Assembly (NCBI GenBank): GCA_029245395.1
Contig: JAQWPL010000029.1
Location: forward strand, 372,001 to 436,000
Direction: 5' to 3'
DNA from: Gammaproteobacteria bacterium
GTDB lineage: Bacteria > Pseudomonadota > Gammaproteobacteria > Pseudomonadales > Pseudohongiellaceae
DNA length: 64,000 nt
Shown: piece after piece, positions 9,382 to 18,886 of the stretch
Numbering within the stretch: position 1 is the first letter of the stretch
Layout: every line of letters begins with the position of its first letter
Translations under genes and position numbers: made by a program
Notes under the pieces: model-generated
Told to the model about the DNA's origin: nothing
The model's database searches: none
Seen by the model: the letters and a program-made list of their open reading frames with translations, nothing else

Positions 9382-9415
9382 AAAAAAGCCGGATCAGTTG
9401 ATCCGGCTTTTTTTT
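9382..9415. terminator. Rho-independent terminator after the molybdenum-hydroxylase operon
   Basis: A 12-bp perfect stem, AAAGCCGGATCA / TGATCCGGCTTT, with a two-base GT loop, has an A-run on the left and eight or more T on the right. It therefore works in both directions and serves the hydroxylase operon (stop 9341) and the convergent TPR-like cluster (stop 9461). Confidence 0.9.
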
Positions 9416-9460
9416 GAACTATTGTTTTAAAATATTTTAGAATTATCAATCAGTCAATTA

Positions 9461-11056
9461 TTAGTAAGTGTAGTAATACCTGGCCTCTATAATATCTTCT
9501 TCCAGTAACTTATCTTCTTTGAACCTGGGACGAAACGAGCTGGCATTCCTTATATGCCTTGTCAGGCGATCTTCAATGGGCTCTGTCACACTCAGGCTGC
9601 GCCCTAGCACTTCTACATTCTGAGGTTTGCCATAGCGATTCAGGCGAAAACGAAGATCAATCCAGCCCTGGTAGTCCAATGCAACATCGTCCGGAATATT
9701 CCAGGCAGCCCTTGTATAGTTGTAATCAATGAATCCGGGAATTGTTTCAGGATAACCCGGACTGAACAGAGCATTTAGTTCTTCTTGCGGGATTTCTGAA
9801 GCCAGTGCTTCAAGGTAGGCTTCTTCATAGAGATCAAGTGCCGCCGTGCGCTTTTTAAACATTAGCAACCAGTCGCCCAGTTCCAGTCTTGCCTGGACAA
9901 TGTTTCTGGCGGGGATATCTTCCATATCAAGCATATAGTCCAGGCGTCTTTCCAGCGCCTCCCGGCCATGACGGTATCCCATGGAATTGGACGATACTCT
10001 GGAAATGTCATAATAACCCTGTGAGGAAGTGACTGCGTTTGAGGTAGCTGCGTTTTTAAACGAAGCTGGGCTCACATTTAGGCTGGTAGCGAAGAAGTAG
10101 TTAGTTAATGCCAGCTTTTTCTCCACATCCAGAATTCTGGGATCACGTATGCCGTAGTTGCTGAGCAAAATCTTGATGATAGTTTGGTAAATGACCTGCG
10201 CATTCATCAACCTGATAGTTCGGAAATCTTCTTCACCTATGGAATTGTTCACAGCGTTACTAGTATACACACTGGATTCAGCTGCATAGGTCAGTGTGGG
10301 ATCCATGCTTAGCCTGGAGTCAAAGGCAAAAATATTCCAATCAGCATACCGATCGAGATCCGGTAAAAGGTCTACGCTGGTACTTCCATGTGCCTTGCGT
10401 TTCAAGTAAATAAGATATTCCTGCTGCATATCCGCCGCCTGTAAATCCCCTAAGGCGACATAACTTTCAATGATCTCATCAAGAATGGGTTCTTGTCCCA
10501 AATTGTACAGGCCCTGGTTGACACGATTGATATGCAAGGCTTTTTCAAAATGATCAAGTGCTAGGTCATGCTCACCCTGACTTTGGTATAGCGTTCCCAT
10601 CGCTAGTAATTCCTGGCTTAATGCCGGCTCATAAGCGCCGCCTTCTAACTCAAGATTGCTGAGTCTTTGTTCATATTCACCAATACTGTCCTGGGTATTT
10701 TGGGAATTACTACTGACTGTTTCTCTGAACTGCCGGGAAATATATTCAGAAACAGCGACAGGATATTCGGCCTGTGGGAGGGAGGAGAGTTCTGCACCTT
10801 CCATTACTCCATCAGGCGCCTCATTTGTTTGGCTGAACTTCATCAAGACAGGCTCGAAAATAAGTTGCCTTAACTCTTCCCTGTTTTGGGCCATTGCACT
10901 GGTAAAAAACCCTGGCAAGATTATCAATGTGAAAGTGATGGCGTATGAAAGTAACTTTACCCTGTGTCTTAGCGAAGCGCAGGATACCTTGAAACCGATA
11001 AAATGGTTACCGGAATGAATGTTGACTTTATTTATAGTTATTTCAATAAAAGTCAT
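9461..11056 (-). CDS. Secreted TPR-like protein with TonB-C-like end, paralogue 3 of 3
   Basis: Function not recognised. The protein has an N-terminal hydrophobic segment ending SAMAQ (signal peptide, long n-region), a helical middle with LSQELLAMGTLYQSQGEHDLALDHFEKAL, which is a TPR unit, then HINRVNQGLYNLGQEPI and a YADWN motif shared with both upstream paralogues. The last 80 residues, GWIDLRFRLNRYGKPQNVEV through SSFRPRF to the terminal RYYYTY, resemble the TonB C-terminal fold. I choose the ATG at 11056, because AGG and AAGG precede it closely; 11077 is also possible. It is last in a three-gene cluster, 83 bases after paralogue 2, and shares the terminator at 9382-9415. Confidence 0.75.
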   Translation of the reverse strand: MTFIEITINKVNIHSGNHFIGFKVSCASLRHRVKLLSYAITFTLIILPGFFTSAMAQNREELRQLIFEPVLMKFSQTNEAPDGVMEGAELSSLPQAEYPVAVSEYISRQFRETVSSNSQNTQDSIGEYEQRLSNLELEGGAYEPALSQELLAMGTLYQSQGEHDLALDHFEKALHINRVNQGLYNLGQEPILDEIIESYVALGDLQAADMQQEYLIYLKRKAHGSTSVDLLPDLDRYADWNIFAFDSRLSMDPTLTYAAESSVYTSNAVNNSIGEEDFRTIRLMNAQVIYQTIIKILLSNYGIRDPRILDVEKKLALTNYFFATSLNVSPASFKNAATSNAVTSSQGYYDISRVSSNSMGYRHGREALERRLDYMLDMEDIPARNIVQARLELGDWLLMFKKRTAALDLYEEAYLEALASEIPQEELNALFSPGYPETIPGFIDYNYTRAAWNIPDDVALDYQGWIDLRFRLNRYGKPQNVEVLGRSLSVTEPIEDRLTRHIRNASSFRPRFKEDKLLEEDIIEARYYYTY

Positions 11057-11139
11057 TACCTTACACCTGATATACACCAGATATTACTGGGGGCTTTGAA
11101 TAATAGCAGTTCTTTGCGATTAGGATATCTAATAATCGA

Positions 11140-12762
11140 TTAATAGGAATAATAATACCTTACTTGTATATTCGCTTGTTCCTGAAGCTCGCCATCTATA
11201 AATAAGGGCCTGACTTTGACATTCCTCAGAAGACTTCTCAGTCTGCGCTGTACTTGTTGACCAGTATTCTCGGAAGAGCTTTCAAATCTAATATTTCTCA
11301 ATGTGCCATTTCTGCGCTTATTAAAGGAGATATCAATATATCCAATATAGGGTATGTCCGTTTCTTCCGGGATACTCTGGAATTTCCGGGTATCTTCATA
11401 GTCAATATACTGCGGGATAAACAGAGCCTGCTCGGGTGAAATAAAACGGGTAATTTCTGTTTCTGTGCGACCGGCTGTAAGCAGGATATCCCGAGCATTA
11501 CTGTAGGCTGTTTCTGCCCGTTGTGTGCGTTCAAAAAGAAGCTCCCAGTCACCCAGATCGAGCCATGCATTTGCAGCTGCCTCGGGGCTTTCCTGTTCTT
11601 TTGTCTCTGCAATAGTTGTCAGGCTTTCCCTGTTGTCAGCATACCCTTTCCGCAAAAAGGAGACAGAGCGTACCAGTCTGTTTGTGGTAGTAGAAAGGGT
11701 AGTTCTGAAGATATTATTTTCAATCTGATTTTCAATCTGGGTGTTGAACAGTTGAATAATATTGGCTTTTTTTCGAAGTACTTCCTGGTTTGATTCGTCG
11801 GTTTCTAATAATTTCTCATACAGTTCATCGGCAGTTTTGAGTCGCGGGTCTACCAGTTGATCTGCTGTGTATGACTGCGCCATTAACCCGGAAGATGAAC
11901 CCAGCATGCTTGACCGCGGGATAAATCGAATTTCGCTGAACTTATCGTCTTCTATTGCAACCAGTTCACCCCTGCGTAGCATTGAAGCACCAACGCTCTG
12001 GTTGTTGCTTGAAACCGCAAGATCATCTTCCAGATTAAACGCCAGCCTCCGATAGGCTTCCAGATTCCAATCAGCCCATTCCAGAGTGGCGGTTATTAAA
12101 TCATCATCTCCAGGTTCCAGGTTTTGTGCCATCAGGTAATATAGATATTCGTGGTATTTATCCGCTTCGCCGAAATTTCTAGTCGCCTTATTGGCTTCAA
12201 TCAGTTTCCTGACTATTTGAATTTGATTTAGAGAAAACAGGCCTTCATTAACTCTTTGAATATGCATGGCGTTTTCAAAAGTTTCGACAGATTGTTCTTG
12301 GTCACCTGCCTGTAGATAAAGCGTTCCCAAAGCCATGTATTCTTGTGACAAGCCCTGAGCAAAAGTGCCACTTTCTTCTATCATGCCGTTTATATTGGCT
12401 TCATAATTTCTGATGTCATCTAGAATTTCAGCATTGGTAGGTTCGGGCTGTAGTTCATCAGTACTTACAGTTGATGCCGTTGAGAACGTCTCCCTGTTAC
12501 CGGATGACAATAGAATACGATTGGTTGAATCAGGATAGGTTTGGTCGAAGAACAGAGCTCTCAGTTGACTGCTACTTTGCCCTGATGCTGGCAATGAAAA
12601 AATTAGTAAGCAAGTAGTAATGAGCGCAACACAGAAATTGGAAGTGATTTGAAAAGAATGTCTCAGCGTTTTAAACCTGGTCAGCAATGTCCAGACATTA
12701 ACATCCCCTGGTTCAGTGATTATCCAGAAGCGGCAGTTACCTGCAGGTGAAAATTTGCGCAT
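11140..12762 (-). CDS. Secreted TPR-like protein with TonB-C-like end, paralogue 2 of 3
   Basis: Same architecture as its neighbours: hydrophobic export segment (VALITTCLLIFSLPASGQ), a Gln/Asn-rich linker, one clear TPR unit (LSQEYMALGTLYLQAGDQEQ) leading to HIQRVNEGLFSLNQIQIV, a WADWN motif, further helices with AWLDLGDWELLF, and a C-terminal strand block ending RYYYSY. I use the ATG at 12762 (MRKFSPAG). The frame is open to 12849 but that would overlap paralogue 1, and no strong ribosome site marks either. The long polar n-region before the hydrophobic stretch leaves the true start open. Function unknown; periplasmic or outer-membrane-facing location is inferred. Confidence 0.75.
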   Translation of the reverse strand: MRKFSPAGNCRFWIITEPGDVNVWTLLTRFKTLRHSFQITSNFCVALITTCLLIFSLPASGQSSSQLRALFFDQTYPDSTNRILLSSGNRETFSTASTVSTDELQPEPTNAEILDDIRNYEANINGMIEESGTFAQGLSQEYMALGTLYLQAGDQEQSVETFENAMHIQRVNEGLFSLNQIQIVRKLIEANKATRNFGEADKYHEYLYYLMAQNLEPGDDDLITATLEWADWNLEAYRRLAFNLEDDLAVSSNNQSVGASMLRRGELVAIEDDKFSEIRFIPRSSMLGSSSGLMAQSYTADQLVDPRLKTADELYEKLLETDESNQEVLRKKANIIQLFNTQIENQIENNIFRTTLSTTTNRLVRSVSFLRKGYADNRESLTTIAETKEQESPEAAANAWLDLGDWELLFERTQRAETAYSNARDILLTAGRTETEITRFISPEQALFIPQYIDYEDTRKFQSIPEETDIPYIGYIDISFNKRRNGTLRNIRFESSSENTGQQVQRRLRSLLRNVKVRPLFIDGELQEQANIQVRYYYSY

Positions 12763-12790
12763 TACATACCAATCAAAAAAATGAAATAGT

Positions 12791-14434
12791 TTAGTAATAA
12801 TAAAAATAGCGAAGCTGGATATCGTCCTTTTTAATAGCGTCGCTGCCATTTATTTCCGGGCGAAATCGCTGATTTCTTAAAAAATCTACCAATGCGGATC
12901 TCACTGTGCCAGGAGTGCCCTCCGATGTGCTGGTAACCACAACAGAGCTGGTCATACCAAAGCGGTCTTTGGAAAACACAACATCAATATGACCGTTGTA
13001 GGGAATATCTACTGCAGGTGAAATATTGAAATAATTGCGACTGTAATTGTGGATTCCGTAAGCGGGGACAGCAACGTCAGGCCTGGGAGTAATCAGTTTG
13101 TCGGCCTCTTCCTGGCTTTTACCGCCATCAACCAGAATAGCATAGGCTTTACCATAGGCATCAAAGGCGCGACGGGATCTGTCAAAGCTCAGGTGCATGT
13201 CACCAAGCGCGATAAAGGCATCGGCTTTTTGCTCGGGTGTAGTTGTGTTTGAATCATCTATTTCAGTTACCAGTTCTTCAAAATTGTTTTTTGTCTTTAC
13301 ATAGCGCCTTTCTGTGATCAAAGTGGCGTCACTGGTGAATTCCTGGTTCGCTCGGTTGTAGGCTATCGAACCCTGATCCCTGATTGTTGCGTATACCTCA
13401 AGTTCCTTTTTGAGGAGAAAATTTACGTTGGCAATTTTTTGTTGATAAACCTGTTGTTCCAATAAGTCATTTGGTCGCTTCTGTTCAACGTCTTTAAGCA
13501 GGGATAGGTATATATTTTCAGCTTCATACAAACGCTCGTTGATAATCAAGTCTGAGCTCAGGGCAATGGGAAAACTGCGGATGTTGTAATCCATCACTGC
13601 AGCACTGGTGGCAATAGCATTGGCATTAGACATGGGCACGTTGGCTGTTATGGTGCTGTTTGCAGTAGTCGTGTTTCCGCCAGCGTCGTTGTTAGAGGTA
13701 TTTGGGACTTCGAAAGTGAATGGTATGCGAATACTCTTATTGGGTTGACCGACCGAATTGATACTGTCCTGGAAAGAAAGCGGAGAGATGTAAACGTTTC
13801 TGTAACCCTTGGTATAGGCTTCGATATTCCAGTCAGCCCAATCCTGCATGGCAGCCAACAAGCGTGGATCATCGTCATCCAGGTTCCTGTTTTGTATGTA
13901 GTAGAGATAGTGCTTGTTATTGTCCACTGAAGGAAAGTCGCCCAGTTCGGTATATAGATCTATCAGGCGCCCAACTATCCGCACCTGATCCAGGTTGAAC
14001 AGGCCTTTATTTACTTTGTGAATATGTATCGCATCATCAAAAGCTTCTATGGCCGCTGCATAATTACCACTGCGATAAAGCATAATGCCAAGGGCTTCGT
14101 ACTGTTCTGATAGTGTTTGTGAATAGAGACCACCATCATCAATACTCTTGCTGATGGCGTCCTGGTACTCTTCAACTGACCTGCTGTTGAAGTCCCGGGT
14201 TTGTAGATTGTCCGGCAGAGTATCGTTTTCAGCGTTGGATAAATTATCCTGAAAAGCGCCCTCAGTAACGGCGCCAGAGGTGGTGCCTGGAACTGAGGCT
14301 TCAAAAATCAGTCTGCCCAGCGGGTTGGCAGAGTCCTGGGCAAAAGCGCCAATGGAAAGTAAAAAGGAAAGCACAGTAATCACTTTCACCAACAGTGCTT
14401 TAAGGGGCATAAAATATGTCCAGGATGTTTTCAT
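12791..14434 (-). CDS. Secreted TPR-like protein with TonB-C-like end, paralogue 1 of 3
   Basis: First gene of the cluster in transcription order. A clean signal peptide (KALLVKVITVLSFLL to IGAFAQ) is followed by a TPR unit (LSEQYEALGIMLYRSGNYAA), the shared HIHKVNKGLFNLDQVRIVG and WADWN motifs, a unique Asn/Thr-rich low-complexity loop (about residues 245-275), a second TPR-like unit (ADAFIALGDMHLSFDRSRRA) and the strand-rich end (GHIDVVFSKDRFGMTSSVVV, RFRPEI) finishing RYFYYY. The ATG at 14434 is chosen because GGAATAGA precedes it; 14446 is the upstream alternative. The three proteins align over most of their length, so they arose by tandem duplication followed by divergence. Confidence 0.75.
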   Translation of the reverse strand: MKTSWTYFMPLKALLVKVITVLSFLLSIGAFAQDSANPLGRLIFEASVPGTTSGAVTEGAFQDNLSNAENDTLPDNLQTRDFNSRSVEEYQDAISKSIDDGGLYSQTLSEQYEALGIMLYRSGNYAAAIEAFDDAIHIHKVNKGLFNLDQVRIVGRLIDLYTELGDFPSVDNNKHYLYYIQNRNLDDDDPRLLAAMQDWADWNIEAYTKGYRNVYISPLSFQDSINSVGQPNKSIRIPFTFEVPNTSNNDAGGNTTTANSTITANVPMSNANAIATSAAVMDYNIRSFPIALSSDLIINERLYEAENIYLSLLKDVEQKRPNDLLEQQVYQQKIANVNFLLKKELEVYATIRDQGSIAYNRANQEFTSDATLITERRYVKTKNNFEELVTEIDDSNTTTPEQKADAFIALGDMHLSFDRSRRAFDAYGKAYAILVDGGKSQEEADKLITPRPDVAVPAYGIHNYSRNYFNISPAVDIPYNGHIDVVFSKDRFGMTSSVVVTSTSEGTPGTVRSALVDFLRNQRFRPEINGSDAIKKDDIQLRYFYYY

Positions 14435-14700
14435 TCTATTCCACATTTGCAGTCGGAGAAGGCATTTACTTTTTCAAGCTAACTCATCGCAGAATTAGAA
14501 AGACTGACAGACTCCGGTTAAACAAAATTGTGCAGCAGGCTGGCTTAACTCACTCTTAACGTTCAATTTCGTAGCTTTTTGTTAAGTCGCTATTAGTTTT
14601 AGCTTCTATTTAAACTATGAACCAAAGACAAGACCGGCTGGGGCATTCAATGTTACACCTGAAATCATGAAAATACATACCTTGCAATCTATAGGACATA

Positions 14701-15420
14701 ATGAGATCAAAAACGGGCAAGACTATGGAAACTATTCTTATCACAGGAGCAAATCGGGGTCTTGGGCTTGAGTTTGTCAGACAGTTTCTGGCACGTGGAG
14801 ACAAGGTAATTGCCTGTTGCAGGGCGCCAAATGAAGCTGTTGAACTGCAGGCCCTAAATAACGATGGGTTAGAGATTTTCCCACTGGATGTCGGTAATGA
14901 AAAGGCTATACAGTCGCTGCCAGGCAGGCTCAGTGGCACCCTCAAAGAAAGCAAAATAGCCATGTTTATCAATAATGCCGGGATTTATGGACAGACCCAG
15001 AGCCTGGATGAGGCCGATCCAGAAGAGTGGTTGCAGGTATTTCGGATAAATACGATTGCTCCTTTTTTGTTAACCAGGGCGCTGCTCCCCCTGATGGACA
15101 GTCAATTGCCAGGCAAGCTGATATTTTTAAGCTCAAAAATGGGCTCTATTGCAGACAATGGTGGCGGATCCACTTATATCTACCGCACTTCCAAGGCTGC
15201 TCTTAATCAGGTGATGAAAAGTCTTTCAATCGATCTGGCCGACCAGGGTTTACTGACTGCCGCACTTCATCCAGGCTGGGTCAGGACGGACATGGGTGGC
15301 CCCAATGGACTGATTGATGCAAATGAAAGTGTTTCTGGAATGATGCGGGTCATCGACGCGCTTGATGCGACCACAAGTGGTCGCTTTTTTAATTTTGATG
15401 GGGCTGAAATTTCCTGGTAA
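14701..15420 (+). CDS. Short-chain dehydrogenase/reductase, C-factor-like
   Basis: A 239-residue NAD(P)-dependent oxidoreductase of the classical SDR superfamily. It shows the Rossmann motif TGANRGLG (about residue 16), NNAG (about 97), and the catalytic Ser with YRTSK (Tyr-x3-Lys, about 161). Late sequence (HPGWVRTDMGGPN) is typical of the C-factor/CsgA-like subgroup. AGGA four bases before 14701 supports this start; a second Met at 14725 fits family N-termini better (METILITGANRG). It is divergent from the TPR-like cluster with 254 bases between. The substrate cannot be predicted. Confidence 0.88.
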   Translation: MRSKTGKTMETILITGANRGLGLEFVRQFLARGDKVIACCRAPNEAVELQALNNDGLEIFPLDVGNEKAIQSLPGRLSGTLKESKIAMFINNAGIYGQTQSLDEADPEEWLQVFRINTIAPFLLTRALLPLMDSQLPGKLIFLSSKMGSIADNGGGSTYIYRTSKAALNQVMKSLSIDLADQGLLTAALHPGWVRTDMGGPNGLIDANESVSGMMRVIDALDATTSGRFFNFDGAEISW

Positions 15421-15479
15421 GCAGCTAATTATTGATATTTTTTGTCTAATTAAAAAATATTATTGATAGTTAATAGTAA

Positions 15480-16040
15480 TCAATTTCCAGTAATCTCTCT
15501 GATTGTTGGATAAAACTGGCTAAATGTCCCATCGTATTCCCCTTCAGCCATATGGCACTCGACGCAATCGCTGCCATCTGGAATCTTGTCTGACGTAGAA
15601 GTCGTGGTGGCATCTGCGGGAAACAAGAAAAACCCGCGGCCTTCACTGAAGCGGCTGTTGTCTATGACATGGATTTCCTGGGCATTTAATGCGCCTTGCA
15701 CAAAACCAGGTAATTGCGGATCAGATTCGGCTTCGCTGCCATAAAAGCTCAGCAGATACATGGTGCCATCTGCATATTCGTGATTCTCAAGAAAGTACTG
15801 ATAGGCCGATGGCTCCATCTGGACTACGCCAATGGCACCAGGATTGGCCGGGTCAAAGGGCTCGTCACCATATTCACTGCCTAGTGAGCTGCCCATATGA
15901 ACCCACAAATCGGTTCGCTCGGGAAAAAAAAGCTGATCTGCTTCAGTGTAGCTGGCAACTCCCAGGTCAGTTTGGGCATGTAAAACTGTTGCCATTCCCA
16001 GAAAAAGACCTACTTGAAAAAGTTGGCTTACTAATCTCAT
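15480..16040 (-). CDS. Cytochrome P460-like protein
   Basis: A 186-residue exported mono-heme protein. A signal peptide (MRLVSQLF to ATVLHAQ) is followed by the P460 pattern: FPERTDLWVHMGSSLGSEYG, then a Met/Pro-Tyr segment (MEPSAYQYF) and a C-terminal heme site CVECH at about 159-163, with SQFYPTIREI after it. P460 cytochromes oxidise hydroxylamine or bind NO in the periplasm; many heterotrophs carry members of unknown role. In true P460 a Lys crosslinks the heme; I cannot identify that Lys with confidence here. The ATG at 16040 follows GGAG by 9 bases. It is convergent with the SDR gene across an AT-only hairpin region. Confidence 0.85.
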   Translation of the reverse strand: MRLVSQLFQVGLFLGMATVLHAQTDLGVASYTEADQLFFPERTDLWVHMGSSLGSEYGDEPFDPANPGAIGVVQMEPSAYQYFLENHEYADGTMYLLSFYGSEAESDPQLPGFVQGALNAQEIHVIDNSRFSEGRGFFLFPADATTTSTSDKIPDGSDCVECHMAEGEYDGTFSQFYPTIREITGN

Positions 16041-16158
16041 TGCGGTTTCTCCATTCTTGTCATTCGGTCGTCCCACGTATTTAACTATCAACATGCAGAC
16101 TATTACCGGTAATCATGCTGGAAATAAGTAGCCATTAAGGAAAGCTTGGTAGGCCTGC

Positions 16159-16749
16159 TTATAGATGTTTCACCAACAGCAGTGCATCGCCCGCGCAATG
16201 AATCATGGGGTTGGGCGCTATAGCTTTGCGCATCACTTCCTTGTAACCCAGGCGTAAGTAAAAATCATGGGCGATAGAATTTTCTTTAAACACGATAAGT
16301 GACAATTTATTCAACGCAAGTTGCCTGCACTTATCTTCAGCCATGTGCATCAGTGTTTTAGCGATTCCTAATTTGCGCCAACGTTCATCTACAGTGATGC
16401 CGGCAATATAGAGACTTTTTGGCTCTTCCAGCAACCAGTAAGGTTTCAAAACTGGATCCTCTTCCACATAATCGGTGTCTTCCTGCATTTCAAAGGCGAG
16501 TAGTCCAGCGGCGATTTCGTTATCAATTTGTGCAACCGTGGAGTTTTCAAAACTGAACACGGTATTTCTACGCTCAAAACGCTGCTGACCAATATCCAAC
16601 AGGTTGTCGTCTGACTGCGCAAGCTTGGACCAGATATAGTCAGAAATACCATCGGAAGCGACGGAATACAGTTCGGCGATGCGCCTGGCATCAGCTTTTA
16701 TCGCAGGCCGGTACTTAATCACAATATTAATGCTACCAATTTTAACCAC
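16159..16749 (-). CDS. GNAT family N-acetyltransferase
   Basis: A 196-residue acetyl-CoA-dependent transferase. The N-terminal YRPAIKADARRIAELY is the usual first strand and helix; the acetyl-CoA loop appears as ITVDERWRKLGIAKTLM (about 117-133), and the C-terminal HDFYLRLGYKEV completes the fold. It begins two bases after the carotenoid-oxygenase stop, so the two are surely one transcript. The acceptor is unknown, and pairing with an oxygenase does not define it. Confidence 0.85.
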   Translation of the reverse strand: MVKIGSINIVIKYRPAIKADARRIAELYSVASDGISDYIWSKLAQSDDNLLDIGQQRFERRNTVFSFENSTVAQIDNEIAAGLLAFEMQEDTDYVEEDPVLKPYWLLEEPKSLYIAGITVDERWRKLGIAKTLMHMAEDKCRQLALNKLSLIVFKENSIAHDFYLRLGYKEVMRKAIAPNPMIHCAGDALLLVKHL

Positions 16750-16751
16750 AA

Positions 16752-18212
16752 TTATGCTGCACTAAGTTTTCGTTCGTCTGCCCAGTTGCCATGCAATCCC
16801 TGGCGTAACCGGAAAGGCAGTTTTACCTGCCCGATGGGGCCTTCCTCAATAGCCTGTGCATCAAGTATCGCAAGCGCACTGTAGTTATTCACAATGTCAT
16901 CTACCAGAGCAATCAGATAGCCATCACCTTGTGGAGCATCAGGCGAACGGGGAATAAAACACGGCTCCTGAATAACGCTGTCCGGGCCGCACCACCACTC
17001 GCTTTGTTTGCCGGTAAGAAAATCCATATACCCGAGTTTGTTAATCATCAGGCCGGAGGCTCGTCCTCCAGGGCCGTTAAACTGAAGCCTTGGGTCGGTG
17101 ACAAGCAGCCAGCCGTAATCATGTTGCTGGGTGGCATAACGGTCATCGATACGAGGAAACTCGCCTATCATTTCCGTCATTTTCTCCATATTTTCAAATT
17201 CATCACCCTTGCTGTTGTAGTCGACTGTCCAGCGCGTCATCTTTGACTGCGCTTCTTCACCCTTGAAGGGAGCGCCATGCACATCAGGGAAGAAGGGGAA
17301 CATGTTGTTCTTGGCAACGGGCACATCAAAGTAAACTTTGGTGCCGTCATTGAACGCATTCATGACATGGGAGCAGAACAGGTTTGGCCCCTTGAACCAC
17401 TTCATGTCCTTGCCTTCACCGTTGCGAGGCAATACACCAAGATAAATCGGCATCGTGGTATCAAAGCCAAAGTAGGGGAGATTTTTTTCCAGTCGTTCCC
17501 ATTCACAAATAATGGGAATGATATGGAAAACAACATAATCTTCTGTGACACCAAAGTCGTGCATCATGCAGGTATAAGGCACATCGAACCAGACTTCTTT
17601 CAAAAGCTCGCCGGTGGGACTGATTTCCATATAAGTACATTCTTTTGTACACAGGCCCTTAGCCCCATAGCTGAAGGCCACCATGTTGCCTGTAATAGGG
17701 TCAATTTTGGGATGGGCGGTAAAAGTTTCGCTGGTCATCTTGCCGTCGAAATCTGTGTAACCAAAAGTTTCCAGTGTAAGCGGATCCATCAGCAGAGGCG
17801 GGCTGTCTTCTTTCAGGGCATACAATTTGCCGGCATGGACGATCGGAGTTGTGTTTGCTGTGCCTCTGATCTGGCCTTTGACTGAGTCATCATCAGTGAG
17901 GGGATTTCGATAAGCGCCAAATTTTGCTTCACCGACTTCATTTTCAATTTTCCATTTGTCCGTTTGTGCATAACGTTGCTTGAAATCCACTTTGCCGTTC
18001 CTGAAGCGGAACAGAGAGATCATGCCATCGCCATTGAAAAACTGGTCATCTTCACATTTGGGGGGAAAATGTTGATCCGGATGCACGCGATGAAAAGTGC
18101 CATTGAGTTGTGAAGGAATTTCACCTTCGACTTCACAGTCTTGGATGTCGCCCTCGAAACGCAGCATATTAAGTATGCCGGTAAAAGCGAGTGACTGAGG
18201 ATAGTGGGACAT
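16752..18212 (-). CDS. Carotenoid oxygenase family protein (RPE65/lignostilbene dioxygenase-like)
   Basis: A 486-residue non-heme iron dioxygenase that cleaves an olefinic C=C bond in apocarotenoids, stilbenes or lignin-derived phenylpropanoids. The four iron-binding His of the seven-bladed propeller are visible at about 167 (TAHPKI), 218 (MMHDFG), 282 (SHVMNAF) and 474 (LHGNW). The N-terminal [16 protein letters not shown] and FNGDGMI are family blocks. No signal peptide, so it is cytosolic. It leads a two-gene operon with the GNAT gene. Substrate class is not decidable from sequence. Confidence 0.92.
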   Translation of the reverse strand: MSHYPQSLAFTGILNMLRFEGDIQDCEVEGEIPSQLNGTFHRVHPDQHFPPKCEDDQFFNGDGMISLFRFRNGKVDFKQRYAQTDKWKIENEVGEAKFGAYRNPLTDDDSVKGQIRGTANTTPIVHAGKLYALKEDSPPLLMDPLTLETFGYTDFDGKMTSETFTAHPKIDPITGNMVAFSYGAKGLCTKECTYMEISPTGELLKEVWFDVPYTCMMHDFGVTEDYVVFHIIPIICEWERLEKNLPYFGFDTTMPIYLGVLPRNGEGKDMKWFKGPNLFCSHVMNAFNDGTKVYFDVPVAKNNMFPFFPDVHGAPFKGEEAQSKMTRWTVDYNSKGDEFENMEKMTEMIGEFPRIDDRYATQQHDYGWLLVTDPRLQFNGPGGRASGLMINKLGYMDFLTGKQSEWWCGPDSVIQEPCFIPRSPDAPQGDGYLIALVDDIVNNYSALAILDAQAIEEGPIGQVKLPFRLRQGLHGNWADERKLSAA

Positions 18213-18274
18213 AACTATTCTTTCTGTCGTGAATTATGAATGTAATCGAGTAATCAGTTCGCGGATTTAAATAA

Positions 18275-18775
18275 TTATGCCATCCGGGAGAGGATTTCAG
18301 CGCATATGACTTCCTGGTTCAAGTCATCACAGGCGATAGTGATTTGTGAATATCGCCGGTACAGCTCAGAGCGTTCTTCAAATAATTCTGAGAAACTCTG
18401 GTCTGGACGTCGGGCAATGCCGCGCTGATCGTAATCTGTTATGCGTTTTTCAAGATTAGCCAAATCCACATCAAGAAAAATTATCGAACCTAGGCTCGCC
18501 AGGTGATTCATGCTTCTTTCGCTGTACACAACGCTGCCACCTGTAGCGATGACTGTGTTCTCACAATCCAGTGTTAAAACCCATTTTTCCTCAATGTCTC
18601 GCAGTGTCATGTAGCCATCATTGTCTACAATATCCTGCAATGAGCGATGTTCGTGGCTCTGTATAAGAACATCGATATCAATAAAGTCGCGGGAAGATTT
18701 TTTTGCCAGAATTACGCCGATGGTGCTTTTACCGGAGCCGGGCATACCGATGAGAATGAAATTTGAAGCTGTCAT
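18275..18775 (-). CDS. Shikimate kinase family protein
   Basis: A 166-residue P-loop kinase of the shikimate/gluconate kinase group, expected to phosphorylate shikimate at the 3-OH. It has Walker A GMPGSGKST (Lys16), DIDVLIQ replacing the usual DSDxxIE, LRDIEE with the shikimate-binding Arg, and ATGGSVV for the usual GGG loop; a lid Arg sits in RGIARRPDQ. The substitutions in the GGG and DSD motifs make it a divergent member, and it is not next to aroB. It may be a second copy or act on a related substrate. A TATAAT lies 28 bases upstream. Confidence 0.82.
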   Translation of the reverse strand: MTASNFILIGMPGSGKSTIGVILAKKSSRDFIDIDVLIQSHEHRSLQDIVDNDGYMTLRDIEEKWVLTLDCENTVIATGGSVVYSERSMNHLASLGSIIFLDVDLANLEKRITDYDQRGIARRPDQSFSELFEERSELYRRYSQITIACDDLNQEVICAEILSRMA

Positions 18776-18803
18776 TGAGTCAATCCGTACTGCAAGGCCT
18801 GAA

Positions 18804-18809
18804 ATTATA
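18804..18809 (-). promoter_or_regulatory. Candidate -10 box for the shikimate kinase gene
   Basis: A perfect TATAAT preceded by GAGG on the minus strand, 28 bases before the ATG at 18775. The sequence 17 bases further upstream (TCCACG) is a poor -35. Confidence 0.35.
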
Positions 18810-18886
18810 CCTCAGGTCAGAACTCCCGTGGATTCAAATCCGGCTCAATCCAGCCAGTTTTTTCTGATCTGGCTTGATCAAAAGGG

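Noticed and set aside
15434-15461. A/T-only hairpin between the SDR and P460 genes as a terminator
   Set aside because: The stem has almost no G or C, so it would be too weak; kept only as a note.
18820-18875. T-arm-like sequence (GGATTCAAATCC) hinting at a tRNA
   Set aside because: The flanking bases do not form a T-stem or a cloverleaf; it is a short palindrome only.
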